Of a stretch of 23,188 nt of DNA, positions 16,268 to 22,823 are shown piece by piece; positions within the stretch are counted from its first letter, which is position 1; the number at the start of each line of letters is the position of its first letter. Made by a program: the position numbers and the translations under genes. The DNA comes from a bacterium (GTDB taxonomy: Bacteria; Planctomycetota; J058; JAJDCP01): positions 1-23,188 of the forward strand of contig JAUIEM010000127.1 of the NCBI GenBank assembly GCA_030428695.1, given 5' to 3'. The notes beneath the pieces are model-generated. The model saw only the letters and a program-made list of their open reading frames with translations, had not been told where the DNA came from and did no database searches.

Positions 16268-16891
16268 ATGGGAACACTATCCATGACCAGGCGTTCGGCG
16301 AGGGGCGATCGCTTCTCCGAGGCGACGAGGGTCTTCAAGCGTGAAGGCGGAGTTCTCCGGACGATGGAGGCTGTGCGTCGCGGCGTCCATCCGAGGACGC
16401 TCTACGCCATGCGCGACGCCGGGGTCCTCGATCAGCTCGGCCGCGGCCTGTACCGATTGGCGGAGTTACCCCCTCTCGATCACCCCGAGCTGGTGACTGT
16501 CGCCATGCGCATCCCCGGAGGCGTCCTCTGCCTCCTGTCGGCCCTCGCCTTTCACGAGATGACCGAAGAAGAGCCGGAGGACATCCACATCGCGCTGGAA
16601 CGTGGAGCCGAAGCCCCGCGGCTCGAGCACCCGCCCGTGCAAGCCTTCTCGTTCGGCGGGCGGGCCTTCTCGGAGGGGATCGAGCTCTATGAGATCGACG
16701 GAGTCGAGATCCGCGTCTACAGCGCCGCGAAGACGGTCGCGGACTGCTTCAAGTTCCGGAGCAAGGTCGGGCTGGACGCACTCAAGACCTACATGGAGAA
16801 CGAGGAAGGCAGCGCCGACGAGCTCATGAAGTTCGCTCGGACCTGCCGGGTCACCACGGTCATACGCCCGTACGTGGAGGCCCTGCTTTGA
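16268..16891 (+). CDS. AbiEi-family antitoxin-like transcriptional regulator, without AbiEii
   Basis: 207 aa. The N-terminal winged-helix part (about 18-66: VFKREGGVLRTMEAVRRGVH, then LYAMRDAGVLDQLGRGLYRL) is the AbiEi antitoxin N-domain. It is followed by the C-terminal domain (PGGVLCLLSALAFHEMTEE, DIHIALERGAEAPRL, VEIRVYSAAKTVADCFKFRS, LDALKTYM). In type IV toxin-antitoxin pairs AbiEi represses the operon and counteracts the AbiEii nucleotidyltransferase. Here no AbiEii gene follows; the next gene is unrelated, 105 nt on. The protein may therefore regulate the two downstream genes. A start at ATG 16283 (six residues shorter) is possible. Family assignment is confident, antitoxin activity in this context is not. 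Confidence 0.85.
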   Translation: MGTLSMTRRSARGDRFSEATRVFKREGGVLRTMEAVRRGVHPRTLYAMRDAGVLDQLGRGLYRLAELPPLDHPELVTVAMRIPGGVLCLLSALAFHEMTEEEPEDIHIALERGAEAPRLEHPPVQAFSFGGRAFSEGIELYEIDGVEIRVYSAAKTVADCFKFRSKVGLDALKTYMENEEGSADELMKFARTCRVTTVIRPYVEALL

Positions 16892-16928
16892 ACGTGAACG
16901 CAAGACAAGATCGCTGAGGGAAGGCGCC

Positions 16929-16950
16929 GGGAAGGAGCCGCCCTCCTCCC
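16929..16950 (+). other. Hairpin between the AbiEi-like gene and the next gene
   Basis: GGGA-(A)-GGAG / CTCC-TCCC is an 8-bp stem with one bulged A and a CCGCC loop, midway in the 105-nt gap. No T-tract follows. It could weaken expression of the downstream pair or protect an RNA end. Confidence 0.35.
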
Positions 16951-16996
16951 GTGCAGTCGGCCCTCCGACGAGCAAGAACCGCTGAGGTAGGACGTC

Positions 16997-17782
16997 ATGG
17001 GGCATCTGCGCCTGGGAGAGCTTCCCCGCACCAGGAAGTGGCAGCAGGTCGTCGGCCTGATCGAGGGAGGCGCCGGCACCGCCCAGATTGCCAACGCCAC
17101 GATCTCGGCGGCGGAGAAGGGTCTGAACCTCGCGGGGAACGACGAAGGCCTCGTCGAGACGATCTACCTGCTGACTCAGCTGCCTCGTGCGGCGCGATCG
17201 GACGACTTCGCGGGCGCGCTCCGCGAAGCCGGGCTCGACGTCGGGAATTCACCGACCTTGTTGGAGGTCGTGGGGGCCTTCTCGGACGCGGTCGATCACC
17301 GCCTCGCTCGAAACGGTGGCCGGACCGACCTGGGCGAGATGGCTCAGATGGCCGCAGCTGAAACGCTGAACCGCGTCATCGGCGAGCGCACCCAGAGCCT
17401 CTTTGGCACGACGGCCGAGGATGTCCAGCGGGAGCTTGGCCGGCTGGCGACGAACAGGCAGTTCAGCATCTTCTCGCGGGAGTTCTTCGGTCGCCTGACC
17501 GAGCGCTGCCTCGACTACTTCTTGAGTCGCGCCCTCACCCACCACGTCGGCGAGGACAAGCGGTTCGCGACGCTGAATCAGCAGAGCGAGTTCACGAGCG
17601 CCCTCGGGGTCCACTGCAACGAGGCTTCGAAGATCGTCGAGGAGTTCGCCGGGGGCTGGTTCTCGAAGACCAACTGGGAAAAGGGGGGCATCACACGCAA
17701 GGAGGCCACGGGGTTCGCTCACGTTGCGATGAAGAAGATCACGGCTGAGCTCAAGCAGGGGGCGCGCTCCGATGCCGAATGA
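16997..17782 (+). CDS. Unrecognised helical protein paired with the QueC-like protein
   Basis: 261 aa from ATG 16997, with AGGTAGG upstream. I do not recognise a family. It is almost entirely helical, without signal peptide, membrane segment or zinc motif. The first 80 residues are Ala/Gly-rich (GGAGTAQIANATISAAEKGL, then LVETIYLLTQLPRAARSDDF). The second half has aromatic helical segments (NRQFSIFSREFFGRLTERCL, DYFLSRALTHHVGEDKRF) and a Lys-rich tail. Its stop overlaps the start of the QueC-like gene by 11 nt, so the two are surely co-translated and probably work together. Position and helical type recall QatB, which precedes QatC in the Qat anti-phage system, but QatB's glycine-rich beginning is absent and I see no firm similarity. 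Confidence 0.75.
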   Translation: MGHLRLGELPRTRKWQQVVGLIEGGAGTAQIANATISAAEKGLNLAGNDEGLVETIYLLTQLPRAARSDDFAGALREAGLDVGNSPTLLEVVGAFSDAVDHRLARNGGRTDLGEMAQMAAAETLNRVIGERTQSLFGTTAEDVQRELGRLATNRQFSIFSREFFGRLTERCLDYFLSRALTHHVGEDKRFATLNQQSEFTSALGVHCNEASKIVEEFAGGWFSKTNWEKGGITRKEATGFAHVAMKKITAELKQGARSDAE

Positions 17783-19808
17783 GCGGGCCATACTCTGCGG
17801 GAACGCCCCAGCCACCAACCTACCGGTGGAGGGGGGCAACCCGGTCCGCCTTCGACTCGGCGGCGGTAAAGAGAACGTCTCCCTTGAGATCAACGACATC
17901 AGCCAGCCGATGATGGGCAACCTGCCGCCGGCCTTCCTGGACCTGGTTGAGATCGCGACCTACGTCTACTGCGCCGATCAGGCGGTGACCCGTGGCGGCG
18001 ACGGCGTCGAGAACCTCGGCGCCGACTGGCGGCGGAGGTTGTTCTTCCGCATTCCGGTTCGCTCCGTGGACCTCTGGTCTGCTGACGACACGCGTGAAGC
18101 GCTTGCGTCGACGCTCGGTTTCCTCTCGGAAGATGAATACCTCTTCGAGTTCACCGAGCTGAAGAAGGGGGCGCCTGCCCAGCAGTATCTGTTCTCCCGC
18201 GCAGACATCGACTCGGACAGGATCGAAGAGGTCGTCCTGTTCTCCGGTGGACTCGACTCCCTCGGAGGAGCCGTCCAGGAAGGGGTCATCGACAAGCGGC
18301 GGATAGCGCTCGTGACCCACCAACCGAGCAAGAAGCTCTCCCGGCGATACAAGAAGCTGAAGGAGCTGTTGACGGAGCGTTGCGAGCACACCCCGCTGTT
18401 CATCCCGGTCAACATCAACAAGAAGAAGAACCTCGGTCGCGAGTACACGCAGCGCAGTCGGTCCTTTCTCTACGCTGCGCTCGGCGCAGCCGTCGCCCAG
18501 ATGGTCGGGCTCGCGAGGATCCGCTTCTACGAGAACGGGATCATCAGCTTCAACTTCCCGCCCTCCGCGCAGGTGGTCGGCGCTCGAGCAACGCGGACCA
18601 CACATCCGCAGGTCCTCAACGGGTTCGCCCGCATCCTCTCTCTCGTTGCGGGGCGGCGCTTCGACGTCGAGAACCCCTTTCTCTGGAGGACGAAGGCCGA
18701 GGTCGTCGAGGGAATCGTCAGTGCAGGATGTCAGGAGACCATCAAGTTCTCGACCAGCTGCACCCACACGTGGGAGATGACCAAGCTCCACCCTCACTGC
18801 GGGTCGTGCTCGCAGTGCATCGATCGCCGCTTCGCGACGCTCGGTGCAGGCGCCGGCGATCTCGACCCGGAGGAAGGTTACAAGGTCAAGTTGCTCACCG
18901 ACGAGCGAGATGCGGGAGAGCGCCGGACCATGCTCGCGGCGTACGTCGAGAACGCGAATCAGGTGGCGCAGATGAAGCCGCTCGAGTTCTTCTCCCGATT
19001 CGGCGAGGCGAGCCGGGTTCTTCGCCACCTCAACGGCTCCGCCGACACCACCGCCCTCAACATCTTCCAGCTGCACCAGAGGCATGCGAAGCGAGTCACA
19101 CGGGTGGTCGACGAGGCGATCGCGACCCACGCGAGCGCGTTGCGGAGGCGAACGCTTCCGCCATCGTGCCTCCTCCGCCTGGTGTGCGATGCGACGGCTG
19201 GTGGAGCCGGCGGCGCGTCCACCTCAACGTCCTCGACGCCCAAACCACCCCAGCTTGCAGACTTCGTCTTCCAGAAGAAGGGGCAGGCGTGGCAGGTGCG
19301 GTACGCCGGCGGTAACGACTTCATCCTGCTCCGATCGAAGGGAGCCGCCTACCTCCACATTCTCCTGGCGAATCAGGGCACGCCGATCTCGGCCACGAAG
19401 CTCGCATCTATGGTGGCGCTACGCCCGGTAGACCACCTGCTCGGCGACGCAGGCGAGGGCTCCGACGAGGACGCAATGACCGCGTATCGTGCTGCATACG
19501 CGGAGCTCCAGGAGGACCTCGAGGAGGCCAGGACGAACAACGACTCCGGGCGCGTGGACAAGATTCGAGAGGAGATGGAGCAGCTCGCGGCGCACATCAA
19601 GCGCGATCAGGGCCTCGGTGGCAGACTCCGCAAGGACGCCGACGACCGTGACCGTGTACGGAAGGCGGTCCGGGCCGCCATCCGAAGGGCCGTCAAGGAG
19701 ATCAGCAAGTACGACACTCGACTCGGCGAGCACCTGAAGTCGCCCACGCTGAAGTGCGGCTGGAACCCGTGCTACTCGCCAAAGGAGTCGGTCGAATGGG
19801 AGACGTGA
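17772..19808 (+). CDS. QueC-like PP-loop protein fused to a C-terminal signalling-ATPase-type module
   Basis: 678 aa from ATG 17772. Residues about 150-360 form a QueC-like N-type ATP pyrophosphatase domain: PP-loop S158-G-G-L-D-S163 in VVLFSGGLDSLGG, and a zinc site C330, C343, C346, C349 (CGSCSQCIDRRFA). Residues 1-145 are a separate N-terminal region of unknown fold. Residues about 498-678 match a module I know from the C-termini of large AAA/STAND-type regulators: a winged-helix-like start (WQVRYAGGNDFILLRSKGAA, YLHILLANQG), GDAG, a coiled coil, LGGRLRK, and the AIRRAV...HLKSPTLKCGWNPCYSP ending. QueC makes 7-cyano-7-deazaguanine, but QueC homologues in Qat and type IV CBASS serve defence. 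With no queuosine genes nearby and a mobile context, defence is likelier. The exact reaction is unknown. Confidence 0.85.
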   Translation: MPNERAILCGNAPATNLPVEGGNPVRLRLGGGKENVSLEINDISQPMMGNLPPAFLDLVEIATYVYCADQAVTRGGDGVENLGADWRRRLFFRIPVRSVDLWSADDTREALASTLGFLSEDEYLFEFTELKKGAPAQQYLFSRADIDSDRIEEVVLFSGGLDSLGGAVQEGVIDKRRIALVTHQPSKKLSRRYKKLKELLTERCEHTPLFIPVNINKKKNLGREYTQRSRSFLYAALGAAVAQMVGLARIRFYENGIISFNFPPSAQVVGARATRTTHPQVLNGFARILSLVAGRRFDVENPFLWRTKAEVVEGIVSAGCQETIKFSTSCTHTWEMTKLHPHCGSCSQCIDRRFATLGAGAGDLDPEEGYKVKLLTDERDAGERRTMLAAYVENANQVAQMKPLEFFSRFGEASRVLRHLNGSADTTALNIFQLHQRHAKRVTRVVDEAIATHASALRRRTLPPSCLLRLVCDATAGGAGGASTSTSSTPKPPQLADFVFQKKGQAWQVRYAGGNDFILLRSKGAAYLHILLANQGTPISATKLASMVALRPVDHLLGDAGEGSDEDAMTAYRAAYAELQEDLEEARTNNDSGRVDKIREEMEQLAAHIKRDQGLGGRLRKDADDRDRVRKAVRAAIRRAVKEISKYDTRLGEHLKSPTLKCGWNPCYSPKESVEWET

Positions 19809-19823
19809 TCGCAGCGAATCCCT

Positions 19824-19864
19824 GATGCTACGCACGAAGTAGCATCTGCTACGCCGGCTGTAGC
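19824..19864. repeat. Paired inverted repeats on a GCTAC/GTAGC core
   Basis: GATGCTAC-GCACGAA-GTAGCATC (8-bp arms, 19824-19846) is followed after one base by GCTAC-GCCGGCT-GTAGC (5-bp arms, 19848-19864). Both have 7-nt loops. The tandem arrangement, just after the QueC-like stop, could be two hairpins in RNA or a cluster of four protein-binding half-sites in DNA. Confidence 0.6.
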
Positions 19865-19908
19865 GCTTTCCGGGCAGAGGGCGCAGCAGACCGGCAGACG
19901 CCAGTCGA

Positions 19909-19933
19909 AGCGCCCCCGCCAGCCGGGGGCGCT
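19909..19933 (+). terminator. Strong hairpin, probable terminator of the QueC-like operon
   Basis: AGCGCCCCCG / CGGGGGCGCT is a perfect 10-bp stem with a CCAGC loop. The trailing sequence GTCATTGGG has few T residues, so efficiency is uncertain. It separates the QueC-like gene from the phage-like module starting at 20009. Confidence 0.6.
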
Positions 19934-20008
19934 GTCATTGGGTCCGCTCTCCGTGGTCGTGGGACCTCGGGGCTGCGCCTCGCAAGAACTGACGCGAGGT
20001 AGAACCCA

Positions 20009-20257
20009 ATGCACGACGAGCATGCCCCCGGTCCGGGGTACAAGGACCGCCCGACCCCTCCCGATCTCATCCAGTGCGCCCGCTGCGGCAGCACCGAGGT
20101 CTCCTTCCGTTGGCAGACCTTCGCGAATGGCACCCGCCACATCCGGGTGACCTGTCGGCGCTGCTGCCGCTTCATCAAGTACGCAGGGCAGACACGGGCC
20201 AGCGTCAAGCGCGCCAACGCCGAGGCGGGTGACGGCTCGCCGGAGGTGCGGTCATGA
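20009..20257 (+). CDS. Small zinc-ribbon protein (copy 1)
   Basis: 82 aa from ATG 20009, with GAGGT about 10 nt upstream. One zinc ribbon: C-A-R-C-G (about 23-26) and C-R-R-C (about 48-51), joined by VSFRWQTFANGTRHIRV. The same module recurs in the gene at 21720-21935, where eight residues (NGTRHIRV) are identical. The C-terminus is polar. Small proteins of this sort are common in phages and integrative elements and may bind nucleic acid or modulate transcription; no function is known. Its stop overlaps the next start (ATGA). Confidence 0.7.
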   Translation: MHDEHAPGPGYKDRPTPPDLIQCARCGSTEVSFRWQTFANGTRHIRVTCRRCCRFIKYAGQTRASVKRANAEAGDGSPEVRS

Positions 20258-20490
20258 AGCGCACCCGCGACGTTCCCGGTGTCCGAGGCCCGAAGCACGA
20301 CTGGCGGTGCAGCCGCTGCGGCAAGCTCCTGGCCGTCGTCCGAGGCGACCGACTCCACATCCAGTTCGCTCGCGGGCACGAGTACTTCGTCGGCTTCCCC
20401 GCGGCGACCCGATGCCGCAGCTGCAAGACGCTGAACGAGCTTCGCGACGAGAAGACCTTGACCGGCGCCGCCAACGTGGCGGCCCGGTGA
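20254..20490 (+). CDS. Com-like zinc-finger protein
   Basis: 78 aa from ATG 20254, overlapping the previous gene by 4 nt. Two CxxC pairs frame the domain: WRCSRCGKLLAVV at about 17-29 and CRSCKTLNELRDE at about 53-65. The CGKLL...C-x2-C-x-TLNEL pattern resembles the Com family of Mu-like phages, whose Com protein binds an mRNA and activates translation of the mom DNA-modification gene. Here the segment between the pairs is longer than in Com (it contains GDRLHIQFARGHEYFVGF), and no mom-like gene is visible, so the resemblance concerns fold only. It probably belongs to the same transcript as copy 1. Confidence 0.6.
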   Translation: MKRTRDVPGVRGPKHDWRCSRCGKLLAVVRGDRLHIQFARGHEYFVGFPAATRCRSCKTLNELRDEKTLTGAANVAAR

Positions 20491-20516
20491 TCTCCAAGAA
20501 CTGAACTCAAGAACCT

Positions 20517-20563
20517 GGAGGCGCGCGACGCCCTGATTGGCCAGTAGGAGGCGCCAGACGCCC
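20517..20563 (+). repeat. 17-bp imperfect direct repeat upstream of the sigma-like gene
   Basis: 20517-20533 and 20547-20563 agree at 15 of 17 positions (GGAGGCGC..GACGCCC), with start points 30 bp apart. Each unit is itself a partial inverted repeat (GGCG...CGCC). It lies in the 93-nt gap before the gene at 20584, a good position for an operator. Confidence 0.45.
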
Positions 20564-20583
20564 GGCCGGAAGGCAGGGCGTCG

Positions 20584-21345
20584 ATGGAGAGCACCTCCAG
20601 AGAGCGTGAGCGTGATTACCTTGAACGAGAACTGGAAACCGAGACGGGGCGGGCGCTGCTGCGCAAGCTCAAGCGGCGCGCGAAGCACGACGCGCCCTTC
20701 GGGTCGTGGGCCGAGGCCGCCGGCTTCATGCACGACGCGGCGAGCGGCACCGACCCGCGCAAGGACGCGATCCTCCGGGCGATCGCGGAGGCGAAGGACG
20801 AGGACCAGCACCCCCTCTGGAACAGCGTCCTCGTCTTCTTCTTCTGGCCCGGGCTGCTGACGATCTTCAGCAAGCGCCGGACCTGGGACCCGGACCCTGA
20901 CGAGCTCTGGCAGACGATCGTCACCGAGTTCCTCGAGGCGGTCAGCCGCCTCGACGTGCGGCGCCGGCGGACGCGCATCGCCAGCAAGCTGATCAACGAC
21001 ACCTACAGCCGCACCTACCGCGCCTACGAGCCGAAGTGGCGCACGCTCGACCGGGAGCACGCCGTCGAGCCGGAGCACATCGAGCCGTTCATGGCCGCGG
21101 CTCCGGGCATCGACTTCGCCGCGATCGAGCTGCGCGAGCTCCAGGAGCAGCGCATCGCCTTCTTCCGCGAGGCCTTCGCGGCTGGCGTCGTCGGCGAGGA
21201 CGACCTGTTCCTCCTCATCGGCACCGACGTCTACGGGCAGTCGATCGCCGACTACGCCCGGGCCTGCGGGGCGAGCTACCAGGCGCTGAAGAAGCGGCGG
21301 CAGCGGGCCCGCAAGGCCATCGACGCCTGGCGGAGGGGCGAGTGA
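20584..21345 (+). CDS. Divergent sigma-70-like protein of the mobile element
   Basis: 253 aa from ATG 20584; GGAAGGCAGGG is the only ribosome-binding candidate. Residues about 75-145 resemble sigma region 2 (WNSVLVFFFWPGLLTIFSKR, then DPDELWQTIVTEFLEAVSRL and a basic RRRRTRIASKLINDTYSRTY). Residues about 185-250 resemble region 4, ending in a helix-turn-helix (YGQSIADYARACGASYQALK, then KRRQRARKAIDAW). The N-terminal 70 residues are highly charged. Such proteins in phages and ICEs act as late-gene or module-specific activators, either as true sigma factors or as DNA-binding relatives. It sits between the two zinc-ribbon genes. The next ATG overlaps its stop (TGATG at 21343-21347), but the frame it opens is not convincing. 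Confidence 0.6.
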   Translation: MESTSRERERDYLERELETETGRALLRKLKRRAKHDAPFGSWAEAAGFMHDAASGTDPRKDAILRAIAEAKDEDQHPLWNSVLVFFFWPGLLTIFSKRRTWDPDPDELWQTIVTEFLEAVSRLDVRRRRTRIASKLINDTYSRTYRAYEPKWRTLDREHAVEPEHIEPFMAAAPGIDFAAIELRELQEQRIAFFREAFAAGVVGEDDLFLLIGTDVYGQSIADYARACGASYQALKKRRQRARKAIDAWRRGE

Positions 21346-21382
21346 TGGCGCTGTCCCCGCTGCTCCCGGGCATCGCCCTTTC

Positions 21383-21424
21383 GGCTCTCGGCGGACGGGT
21401 GGCGGTCACCCGCCCCCGAGAGCC
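21383..21424. repeat. Nested inverted repeat in the gap after the sigma-like gene
   Basis: Outer arms GGCTCTCGG (21383-21391) and CCGAGAGCC (21416-21424) are perfect over 9 bp. Inside them CGGGTG (21396-21401) pairs with CACCCG (21407-21412). The stacked structure ends 20 nt before the ATG at 21445 and just before its ribosome-binding site. It may be a terminator for the upstream transcript or a control element. Confidence 0.55.
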
Positions 21425-21444
21425 CGGAAGAGGAGGGACGAGCG

Positions 21445-21723
21445 ATGGATCGGCAGGCGGTGAGAGACCTGGTCACCGAGCTCTTCGAGGAGGAGGCCAT
21501 CCTGCTCGGCGGGATCGTGGCGGTCCACCCAGTCGAGGACGAGATCGTCTGGCGCCTCGTGCGCGGTCTCGACGGGCTCCGCCAGCGGTTCCTCCGGCGC
21601 ATCGAGGCGGCGGAGCCGGCGCGGTCCGGGCGTGCGACGCGCGGCCACAGGACCGAGCCGCATCCGGCCATCGAGCGCTTCCTCCGGTCGATCCGCGAGG
21701 AGGCGGAGGTGGCTGGGCGATGA
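21445..21723 (+). CDS. Small hypothetical protein
   Basis: 92 aa from ATG 21445, with AGGAGGG about 8 nt upstream. No family recognised. The N-terminal half is helical (QAVRDLVTELFEEEAILLGG, then EDEIVWRLVRGLDGLRQRFL), the C-terminal half basic and polar (RSGRATRGHRTEPHP). The stop overlaps the start of zinc-ribbon copy 2 by 4 nt (ATGA), so the two are co-translated. GC-rich third codon positions and a good ribosome-binding site support it as real. Confidence 0.6.
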   Translation: MDRQAVRDLVTELFEEEAILLGGIVAVHPVEDEIVWRLVRGLDGLRQRFLRRIEAAEPARSGRATRGHRTEPHPAIERFLRSIREEAEVAGR

Positions 21724-21935
21724 ACCTCCCGAAGGACACCTGCCCGCGCTGCGGCGCGACTCGCTTCCGCTTCGGCTGGCAGGTGTTCAGCAACGGCACC
21801 CGACACATCCGCGTCGAGTGCGCCGACTGCGGCGCCTACGTCTGCTACGCGCCGCAGACCCCCGAGAACCTCCGCCGCGCGGGGCCGCCCCCACAGGACG
21901 GTCCCGCCGGCAACCAGCAAGAAGGCCTGTTCTGA
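21720..21935 (+). CDS. Small zinc-ribbon protein (copy 2)
   Basis: 71 aa from ATG 21720. The zinc ribbon has C-P-R-C-G (about 8-12) and C-A-D-C-G (about 34-38) around FRFGWQVFSNGTRHIRVECA; it is a clear paralogue of the protein at 20009-20257, including the shared NGTRHIRV and a Y-A-x-Q-T after the second pair. It lacks the other copy's long polar ends. Start fixed by the ATGA overlap with the previous gene; an open frame reaching upstream to 21036 is the shadow of its neighbours. Function unknown; nucleic-acid binding is likely. Confidence 0.7.
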   Translation: MNLPKDTCPRCGATRFRFGWQVFSNGTRHIRVECADCGAYVCYAPQTPENLRRAGPPPQDGPAGNQQEGLF

Positions 21936-21972
21936 AACCACGACCCCTGTTCGAAAGAAGGAGGCGAAAGCC

Positions 21973-22734
21973 ATGAGAAAGCCCAGGTGGGACAACGTGA
22001 AGGAGCGGATCGAGAGCGCCGACGACGGGTCGAGCCTCTGGGTCAAGCTGCGCGACAACGGCGACAAGGTCGTCGGCGTCTTCCTCGGTGACCCGTACCC
22101 CCGCGAGGTGATCTGGACCGGCGAGCGCTACGTCGACGCCAGCACCCCCGAGGCGCAGCCGTTCATCAAGGAGGGCAAGAAGCCCTCGCTCCGGATCGTG
22201 ATCAACCTCGCCGTCCGCGCCGAGCACGGCTGGGACGTCAAGGCGCTCGAGCAGACCGCGACCTTCTTCAAGGACGTGATGAAGGTCGACCAGAAGTACG
22301 GCCTCGACGCCTGGAGCTTCGAGATCGAGCGCCACGGCGCCGCCGGCGACACGAAGACGACCTACTCCATCCTCCCCGAGGAGAAGCTCTCCAAGGCCGA
22401 CGTCAAGGCGCTGGAGGAGCTGGAGCTGCTCGACCTCGACGGGCTCTACAACGAGAGCCTGGCCGACGCGAAGGAGCGGGGGAAGGCCGGCAAGTTCGAG
22501 GACTACGACGACGACGAGAAGATCCCCGCCAAGGTGGCCGACGCGATCATCGTCGTCCTCAAGGAGCTGCCGCGCGAGTACACGAACCGCTTCCTGGAGC
22601 GCTTCGAGATCCGGCGGATCCGCGACCTCGCCCTCAAGGAGAAGAAGGCGGCGATCGAGTTCCTCGACGAGCTCGAGGCCGAGGCGAAGCAGGCGGCGAC
22701 CGCCGCCGCGGCCGAGGACGACCCCTTCGCGTAG
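21973..22734 (+). CDS. Putative phage-type single-stranded-DNA-binding protein
   Basis: 253 aa from ATG 21973, with AAGGAGG about 10 nt upstream. The central part is beta-rich (VVGVFLGDPYPREVIWTGE, PSLRIVINLAVRAEHGW) and leads into WSFEIERHGAAGDTKTTYSI (about 114-132), a segment like that in OB-fold ssDNA-binding proteins of phages and plasmids. The last part is helical with an acidic stretch (FEDYDDDEK), and the protein ends AAEDDPFA. A D/E-rich tail closing in PF is a hallmark of SSBs, which use it to recruit partners; here one Ala follows. The next gene is a helicase, which fits a replication or recombination module. No sequence search was done, so the family call is tentative. Confidence 0.55.
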   Translation: MRKPRWDNVKERIESADDGSSLWVKLRDNGDKVVGVFLGDPYPREVIWTGERYVDASTPEAQPFIKEGKKPSLRIVINLAVRAEHGWDVKALEQTATFFKDVMKVDQKYGLDAWSFEIERHGAAGDTKTTYSILPEEKLSKADVKALEELELLDLDGLYNESLADAKERGKAGKFEDYDDDEKIPAKVADAIIVVLKELPREYTNRFLERFEIRRIRDLALKEKKAAIEFLDELEAEAKQAATAAAAEDDPFA

Positions 22735-22744
22735 ACATCCCGCT

Positions 22745-22800
22745 CCCCGCCGGTGGGTCAGGGCTTCCGGTGCAGCCGGAGTCCGTACCCGCCGGCGGGG
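22745..22800. repeat. Large inverted repeat with inner hairpin before the helicase gene
   Basis: CCCCGCCGG (22745-22753) and CCGGCGGGG (22792-22800) are perfect 9-bp arms. Between them TCCGG-TGCAG-CCGGA (22766-22780) forms a second stem. It fills most of the 89-nt gap between the SSB-like and helicase genes and ends 10 nt before the AAGGAG site. It could be a terminator, a translational control element or an origin-like structure. Confidence 0.55.
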
Positions 22801-22823
22801 ATCTCCATTGAAGGAGCGACGCC

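Noticed and set aside
16892..16996. Remnant of an AbiEii toxin gene in the gap after the AbiEi-like gene
   Set aside because: Only an 8-codon frame from a GTG is present; that is too short to identify.
16997..19808. A standard Qat system or type IV CBASS
   Set aside because: No QatA-type ATPase, TatD nuclease, CD-NTase or TGT-like gene is adjacent, and the 261-aa protein is not convincingly QatB.
17772..19808. Housekeeping queC for queuosine biosynthesis
   Set aside because: The protein is about three times the length of QueC, carries extra N- and C-terminal regions, and has no queD, queE or queF beside it.
21345..21719. A frame starting at ATG 21345 in a TGATG junction with the sigma-like gene
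   Set aside because: It crosses the nested inverted repeat and then runs as an Arg/Gly/Pro-rich shadow of the 21445-21723 gene; only its last part from ATG 21720 is the zinc-ribbon gene.
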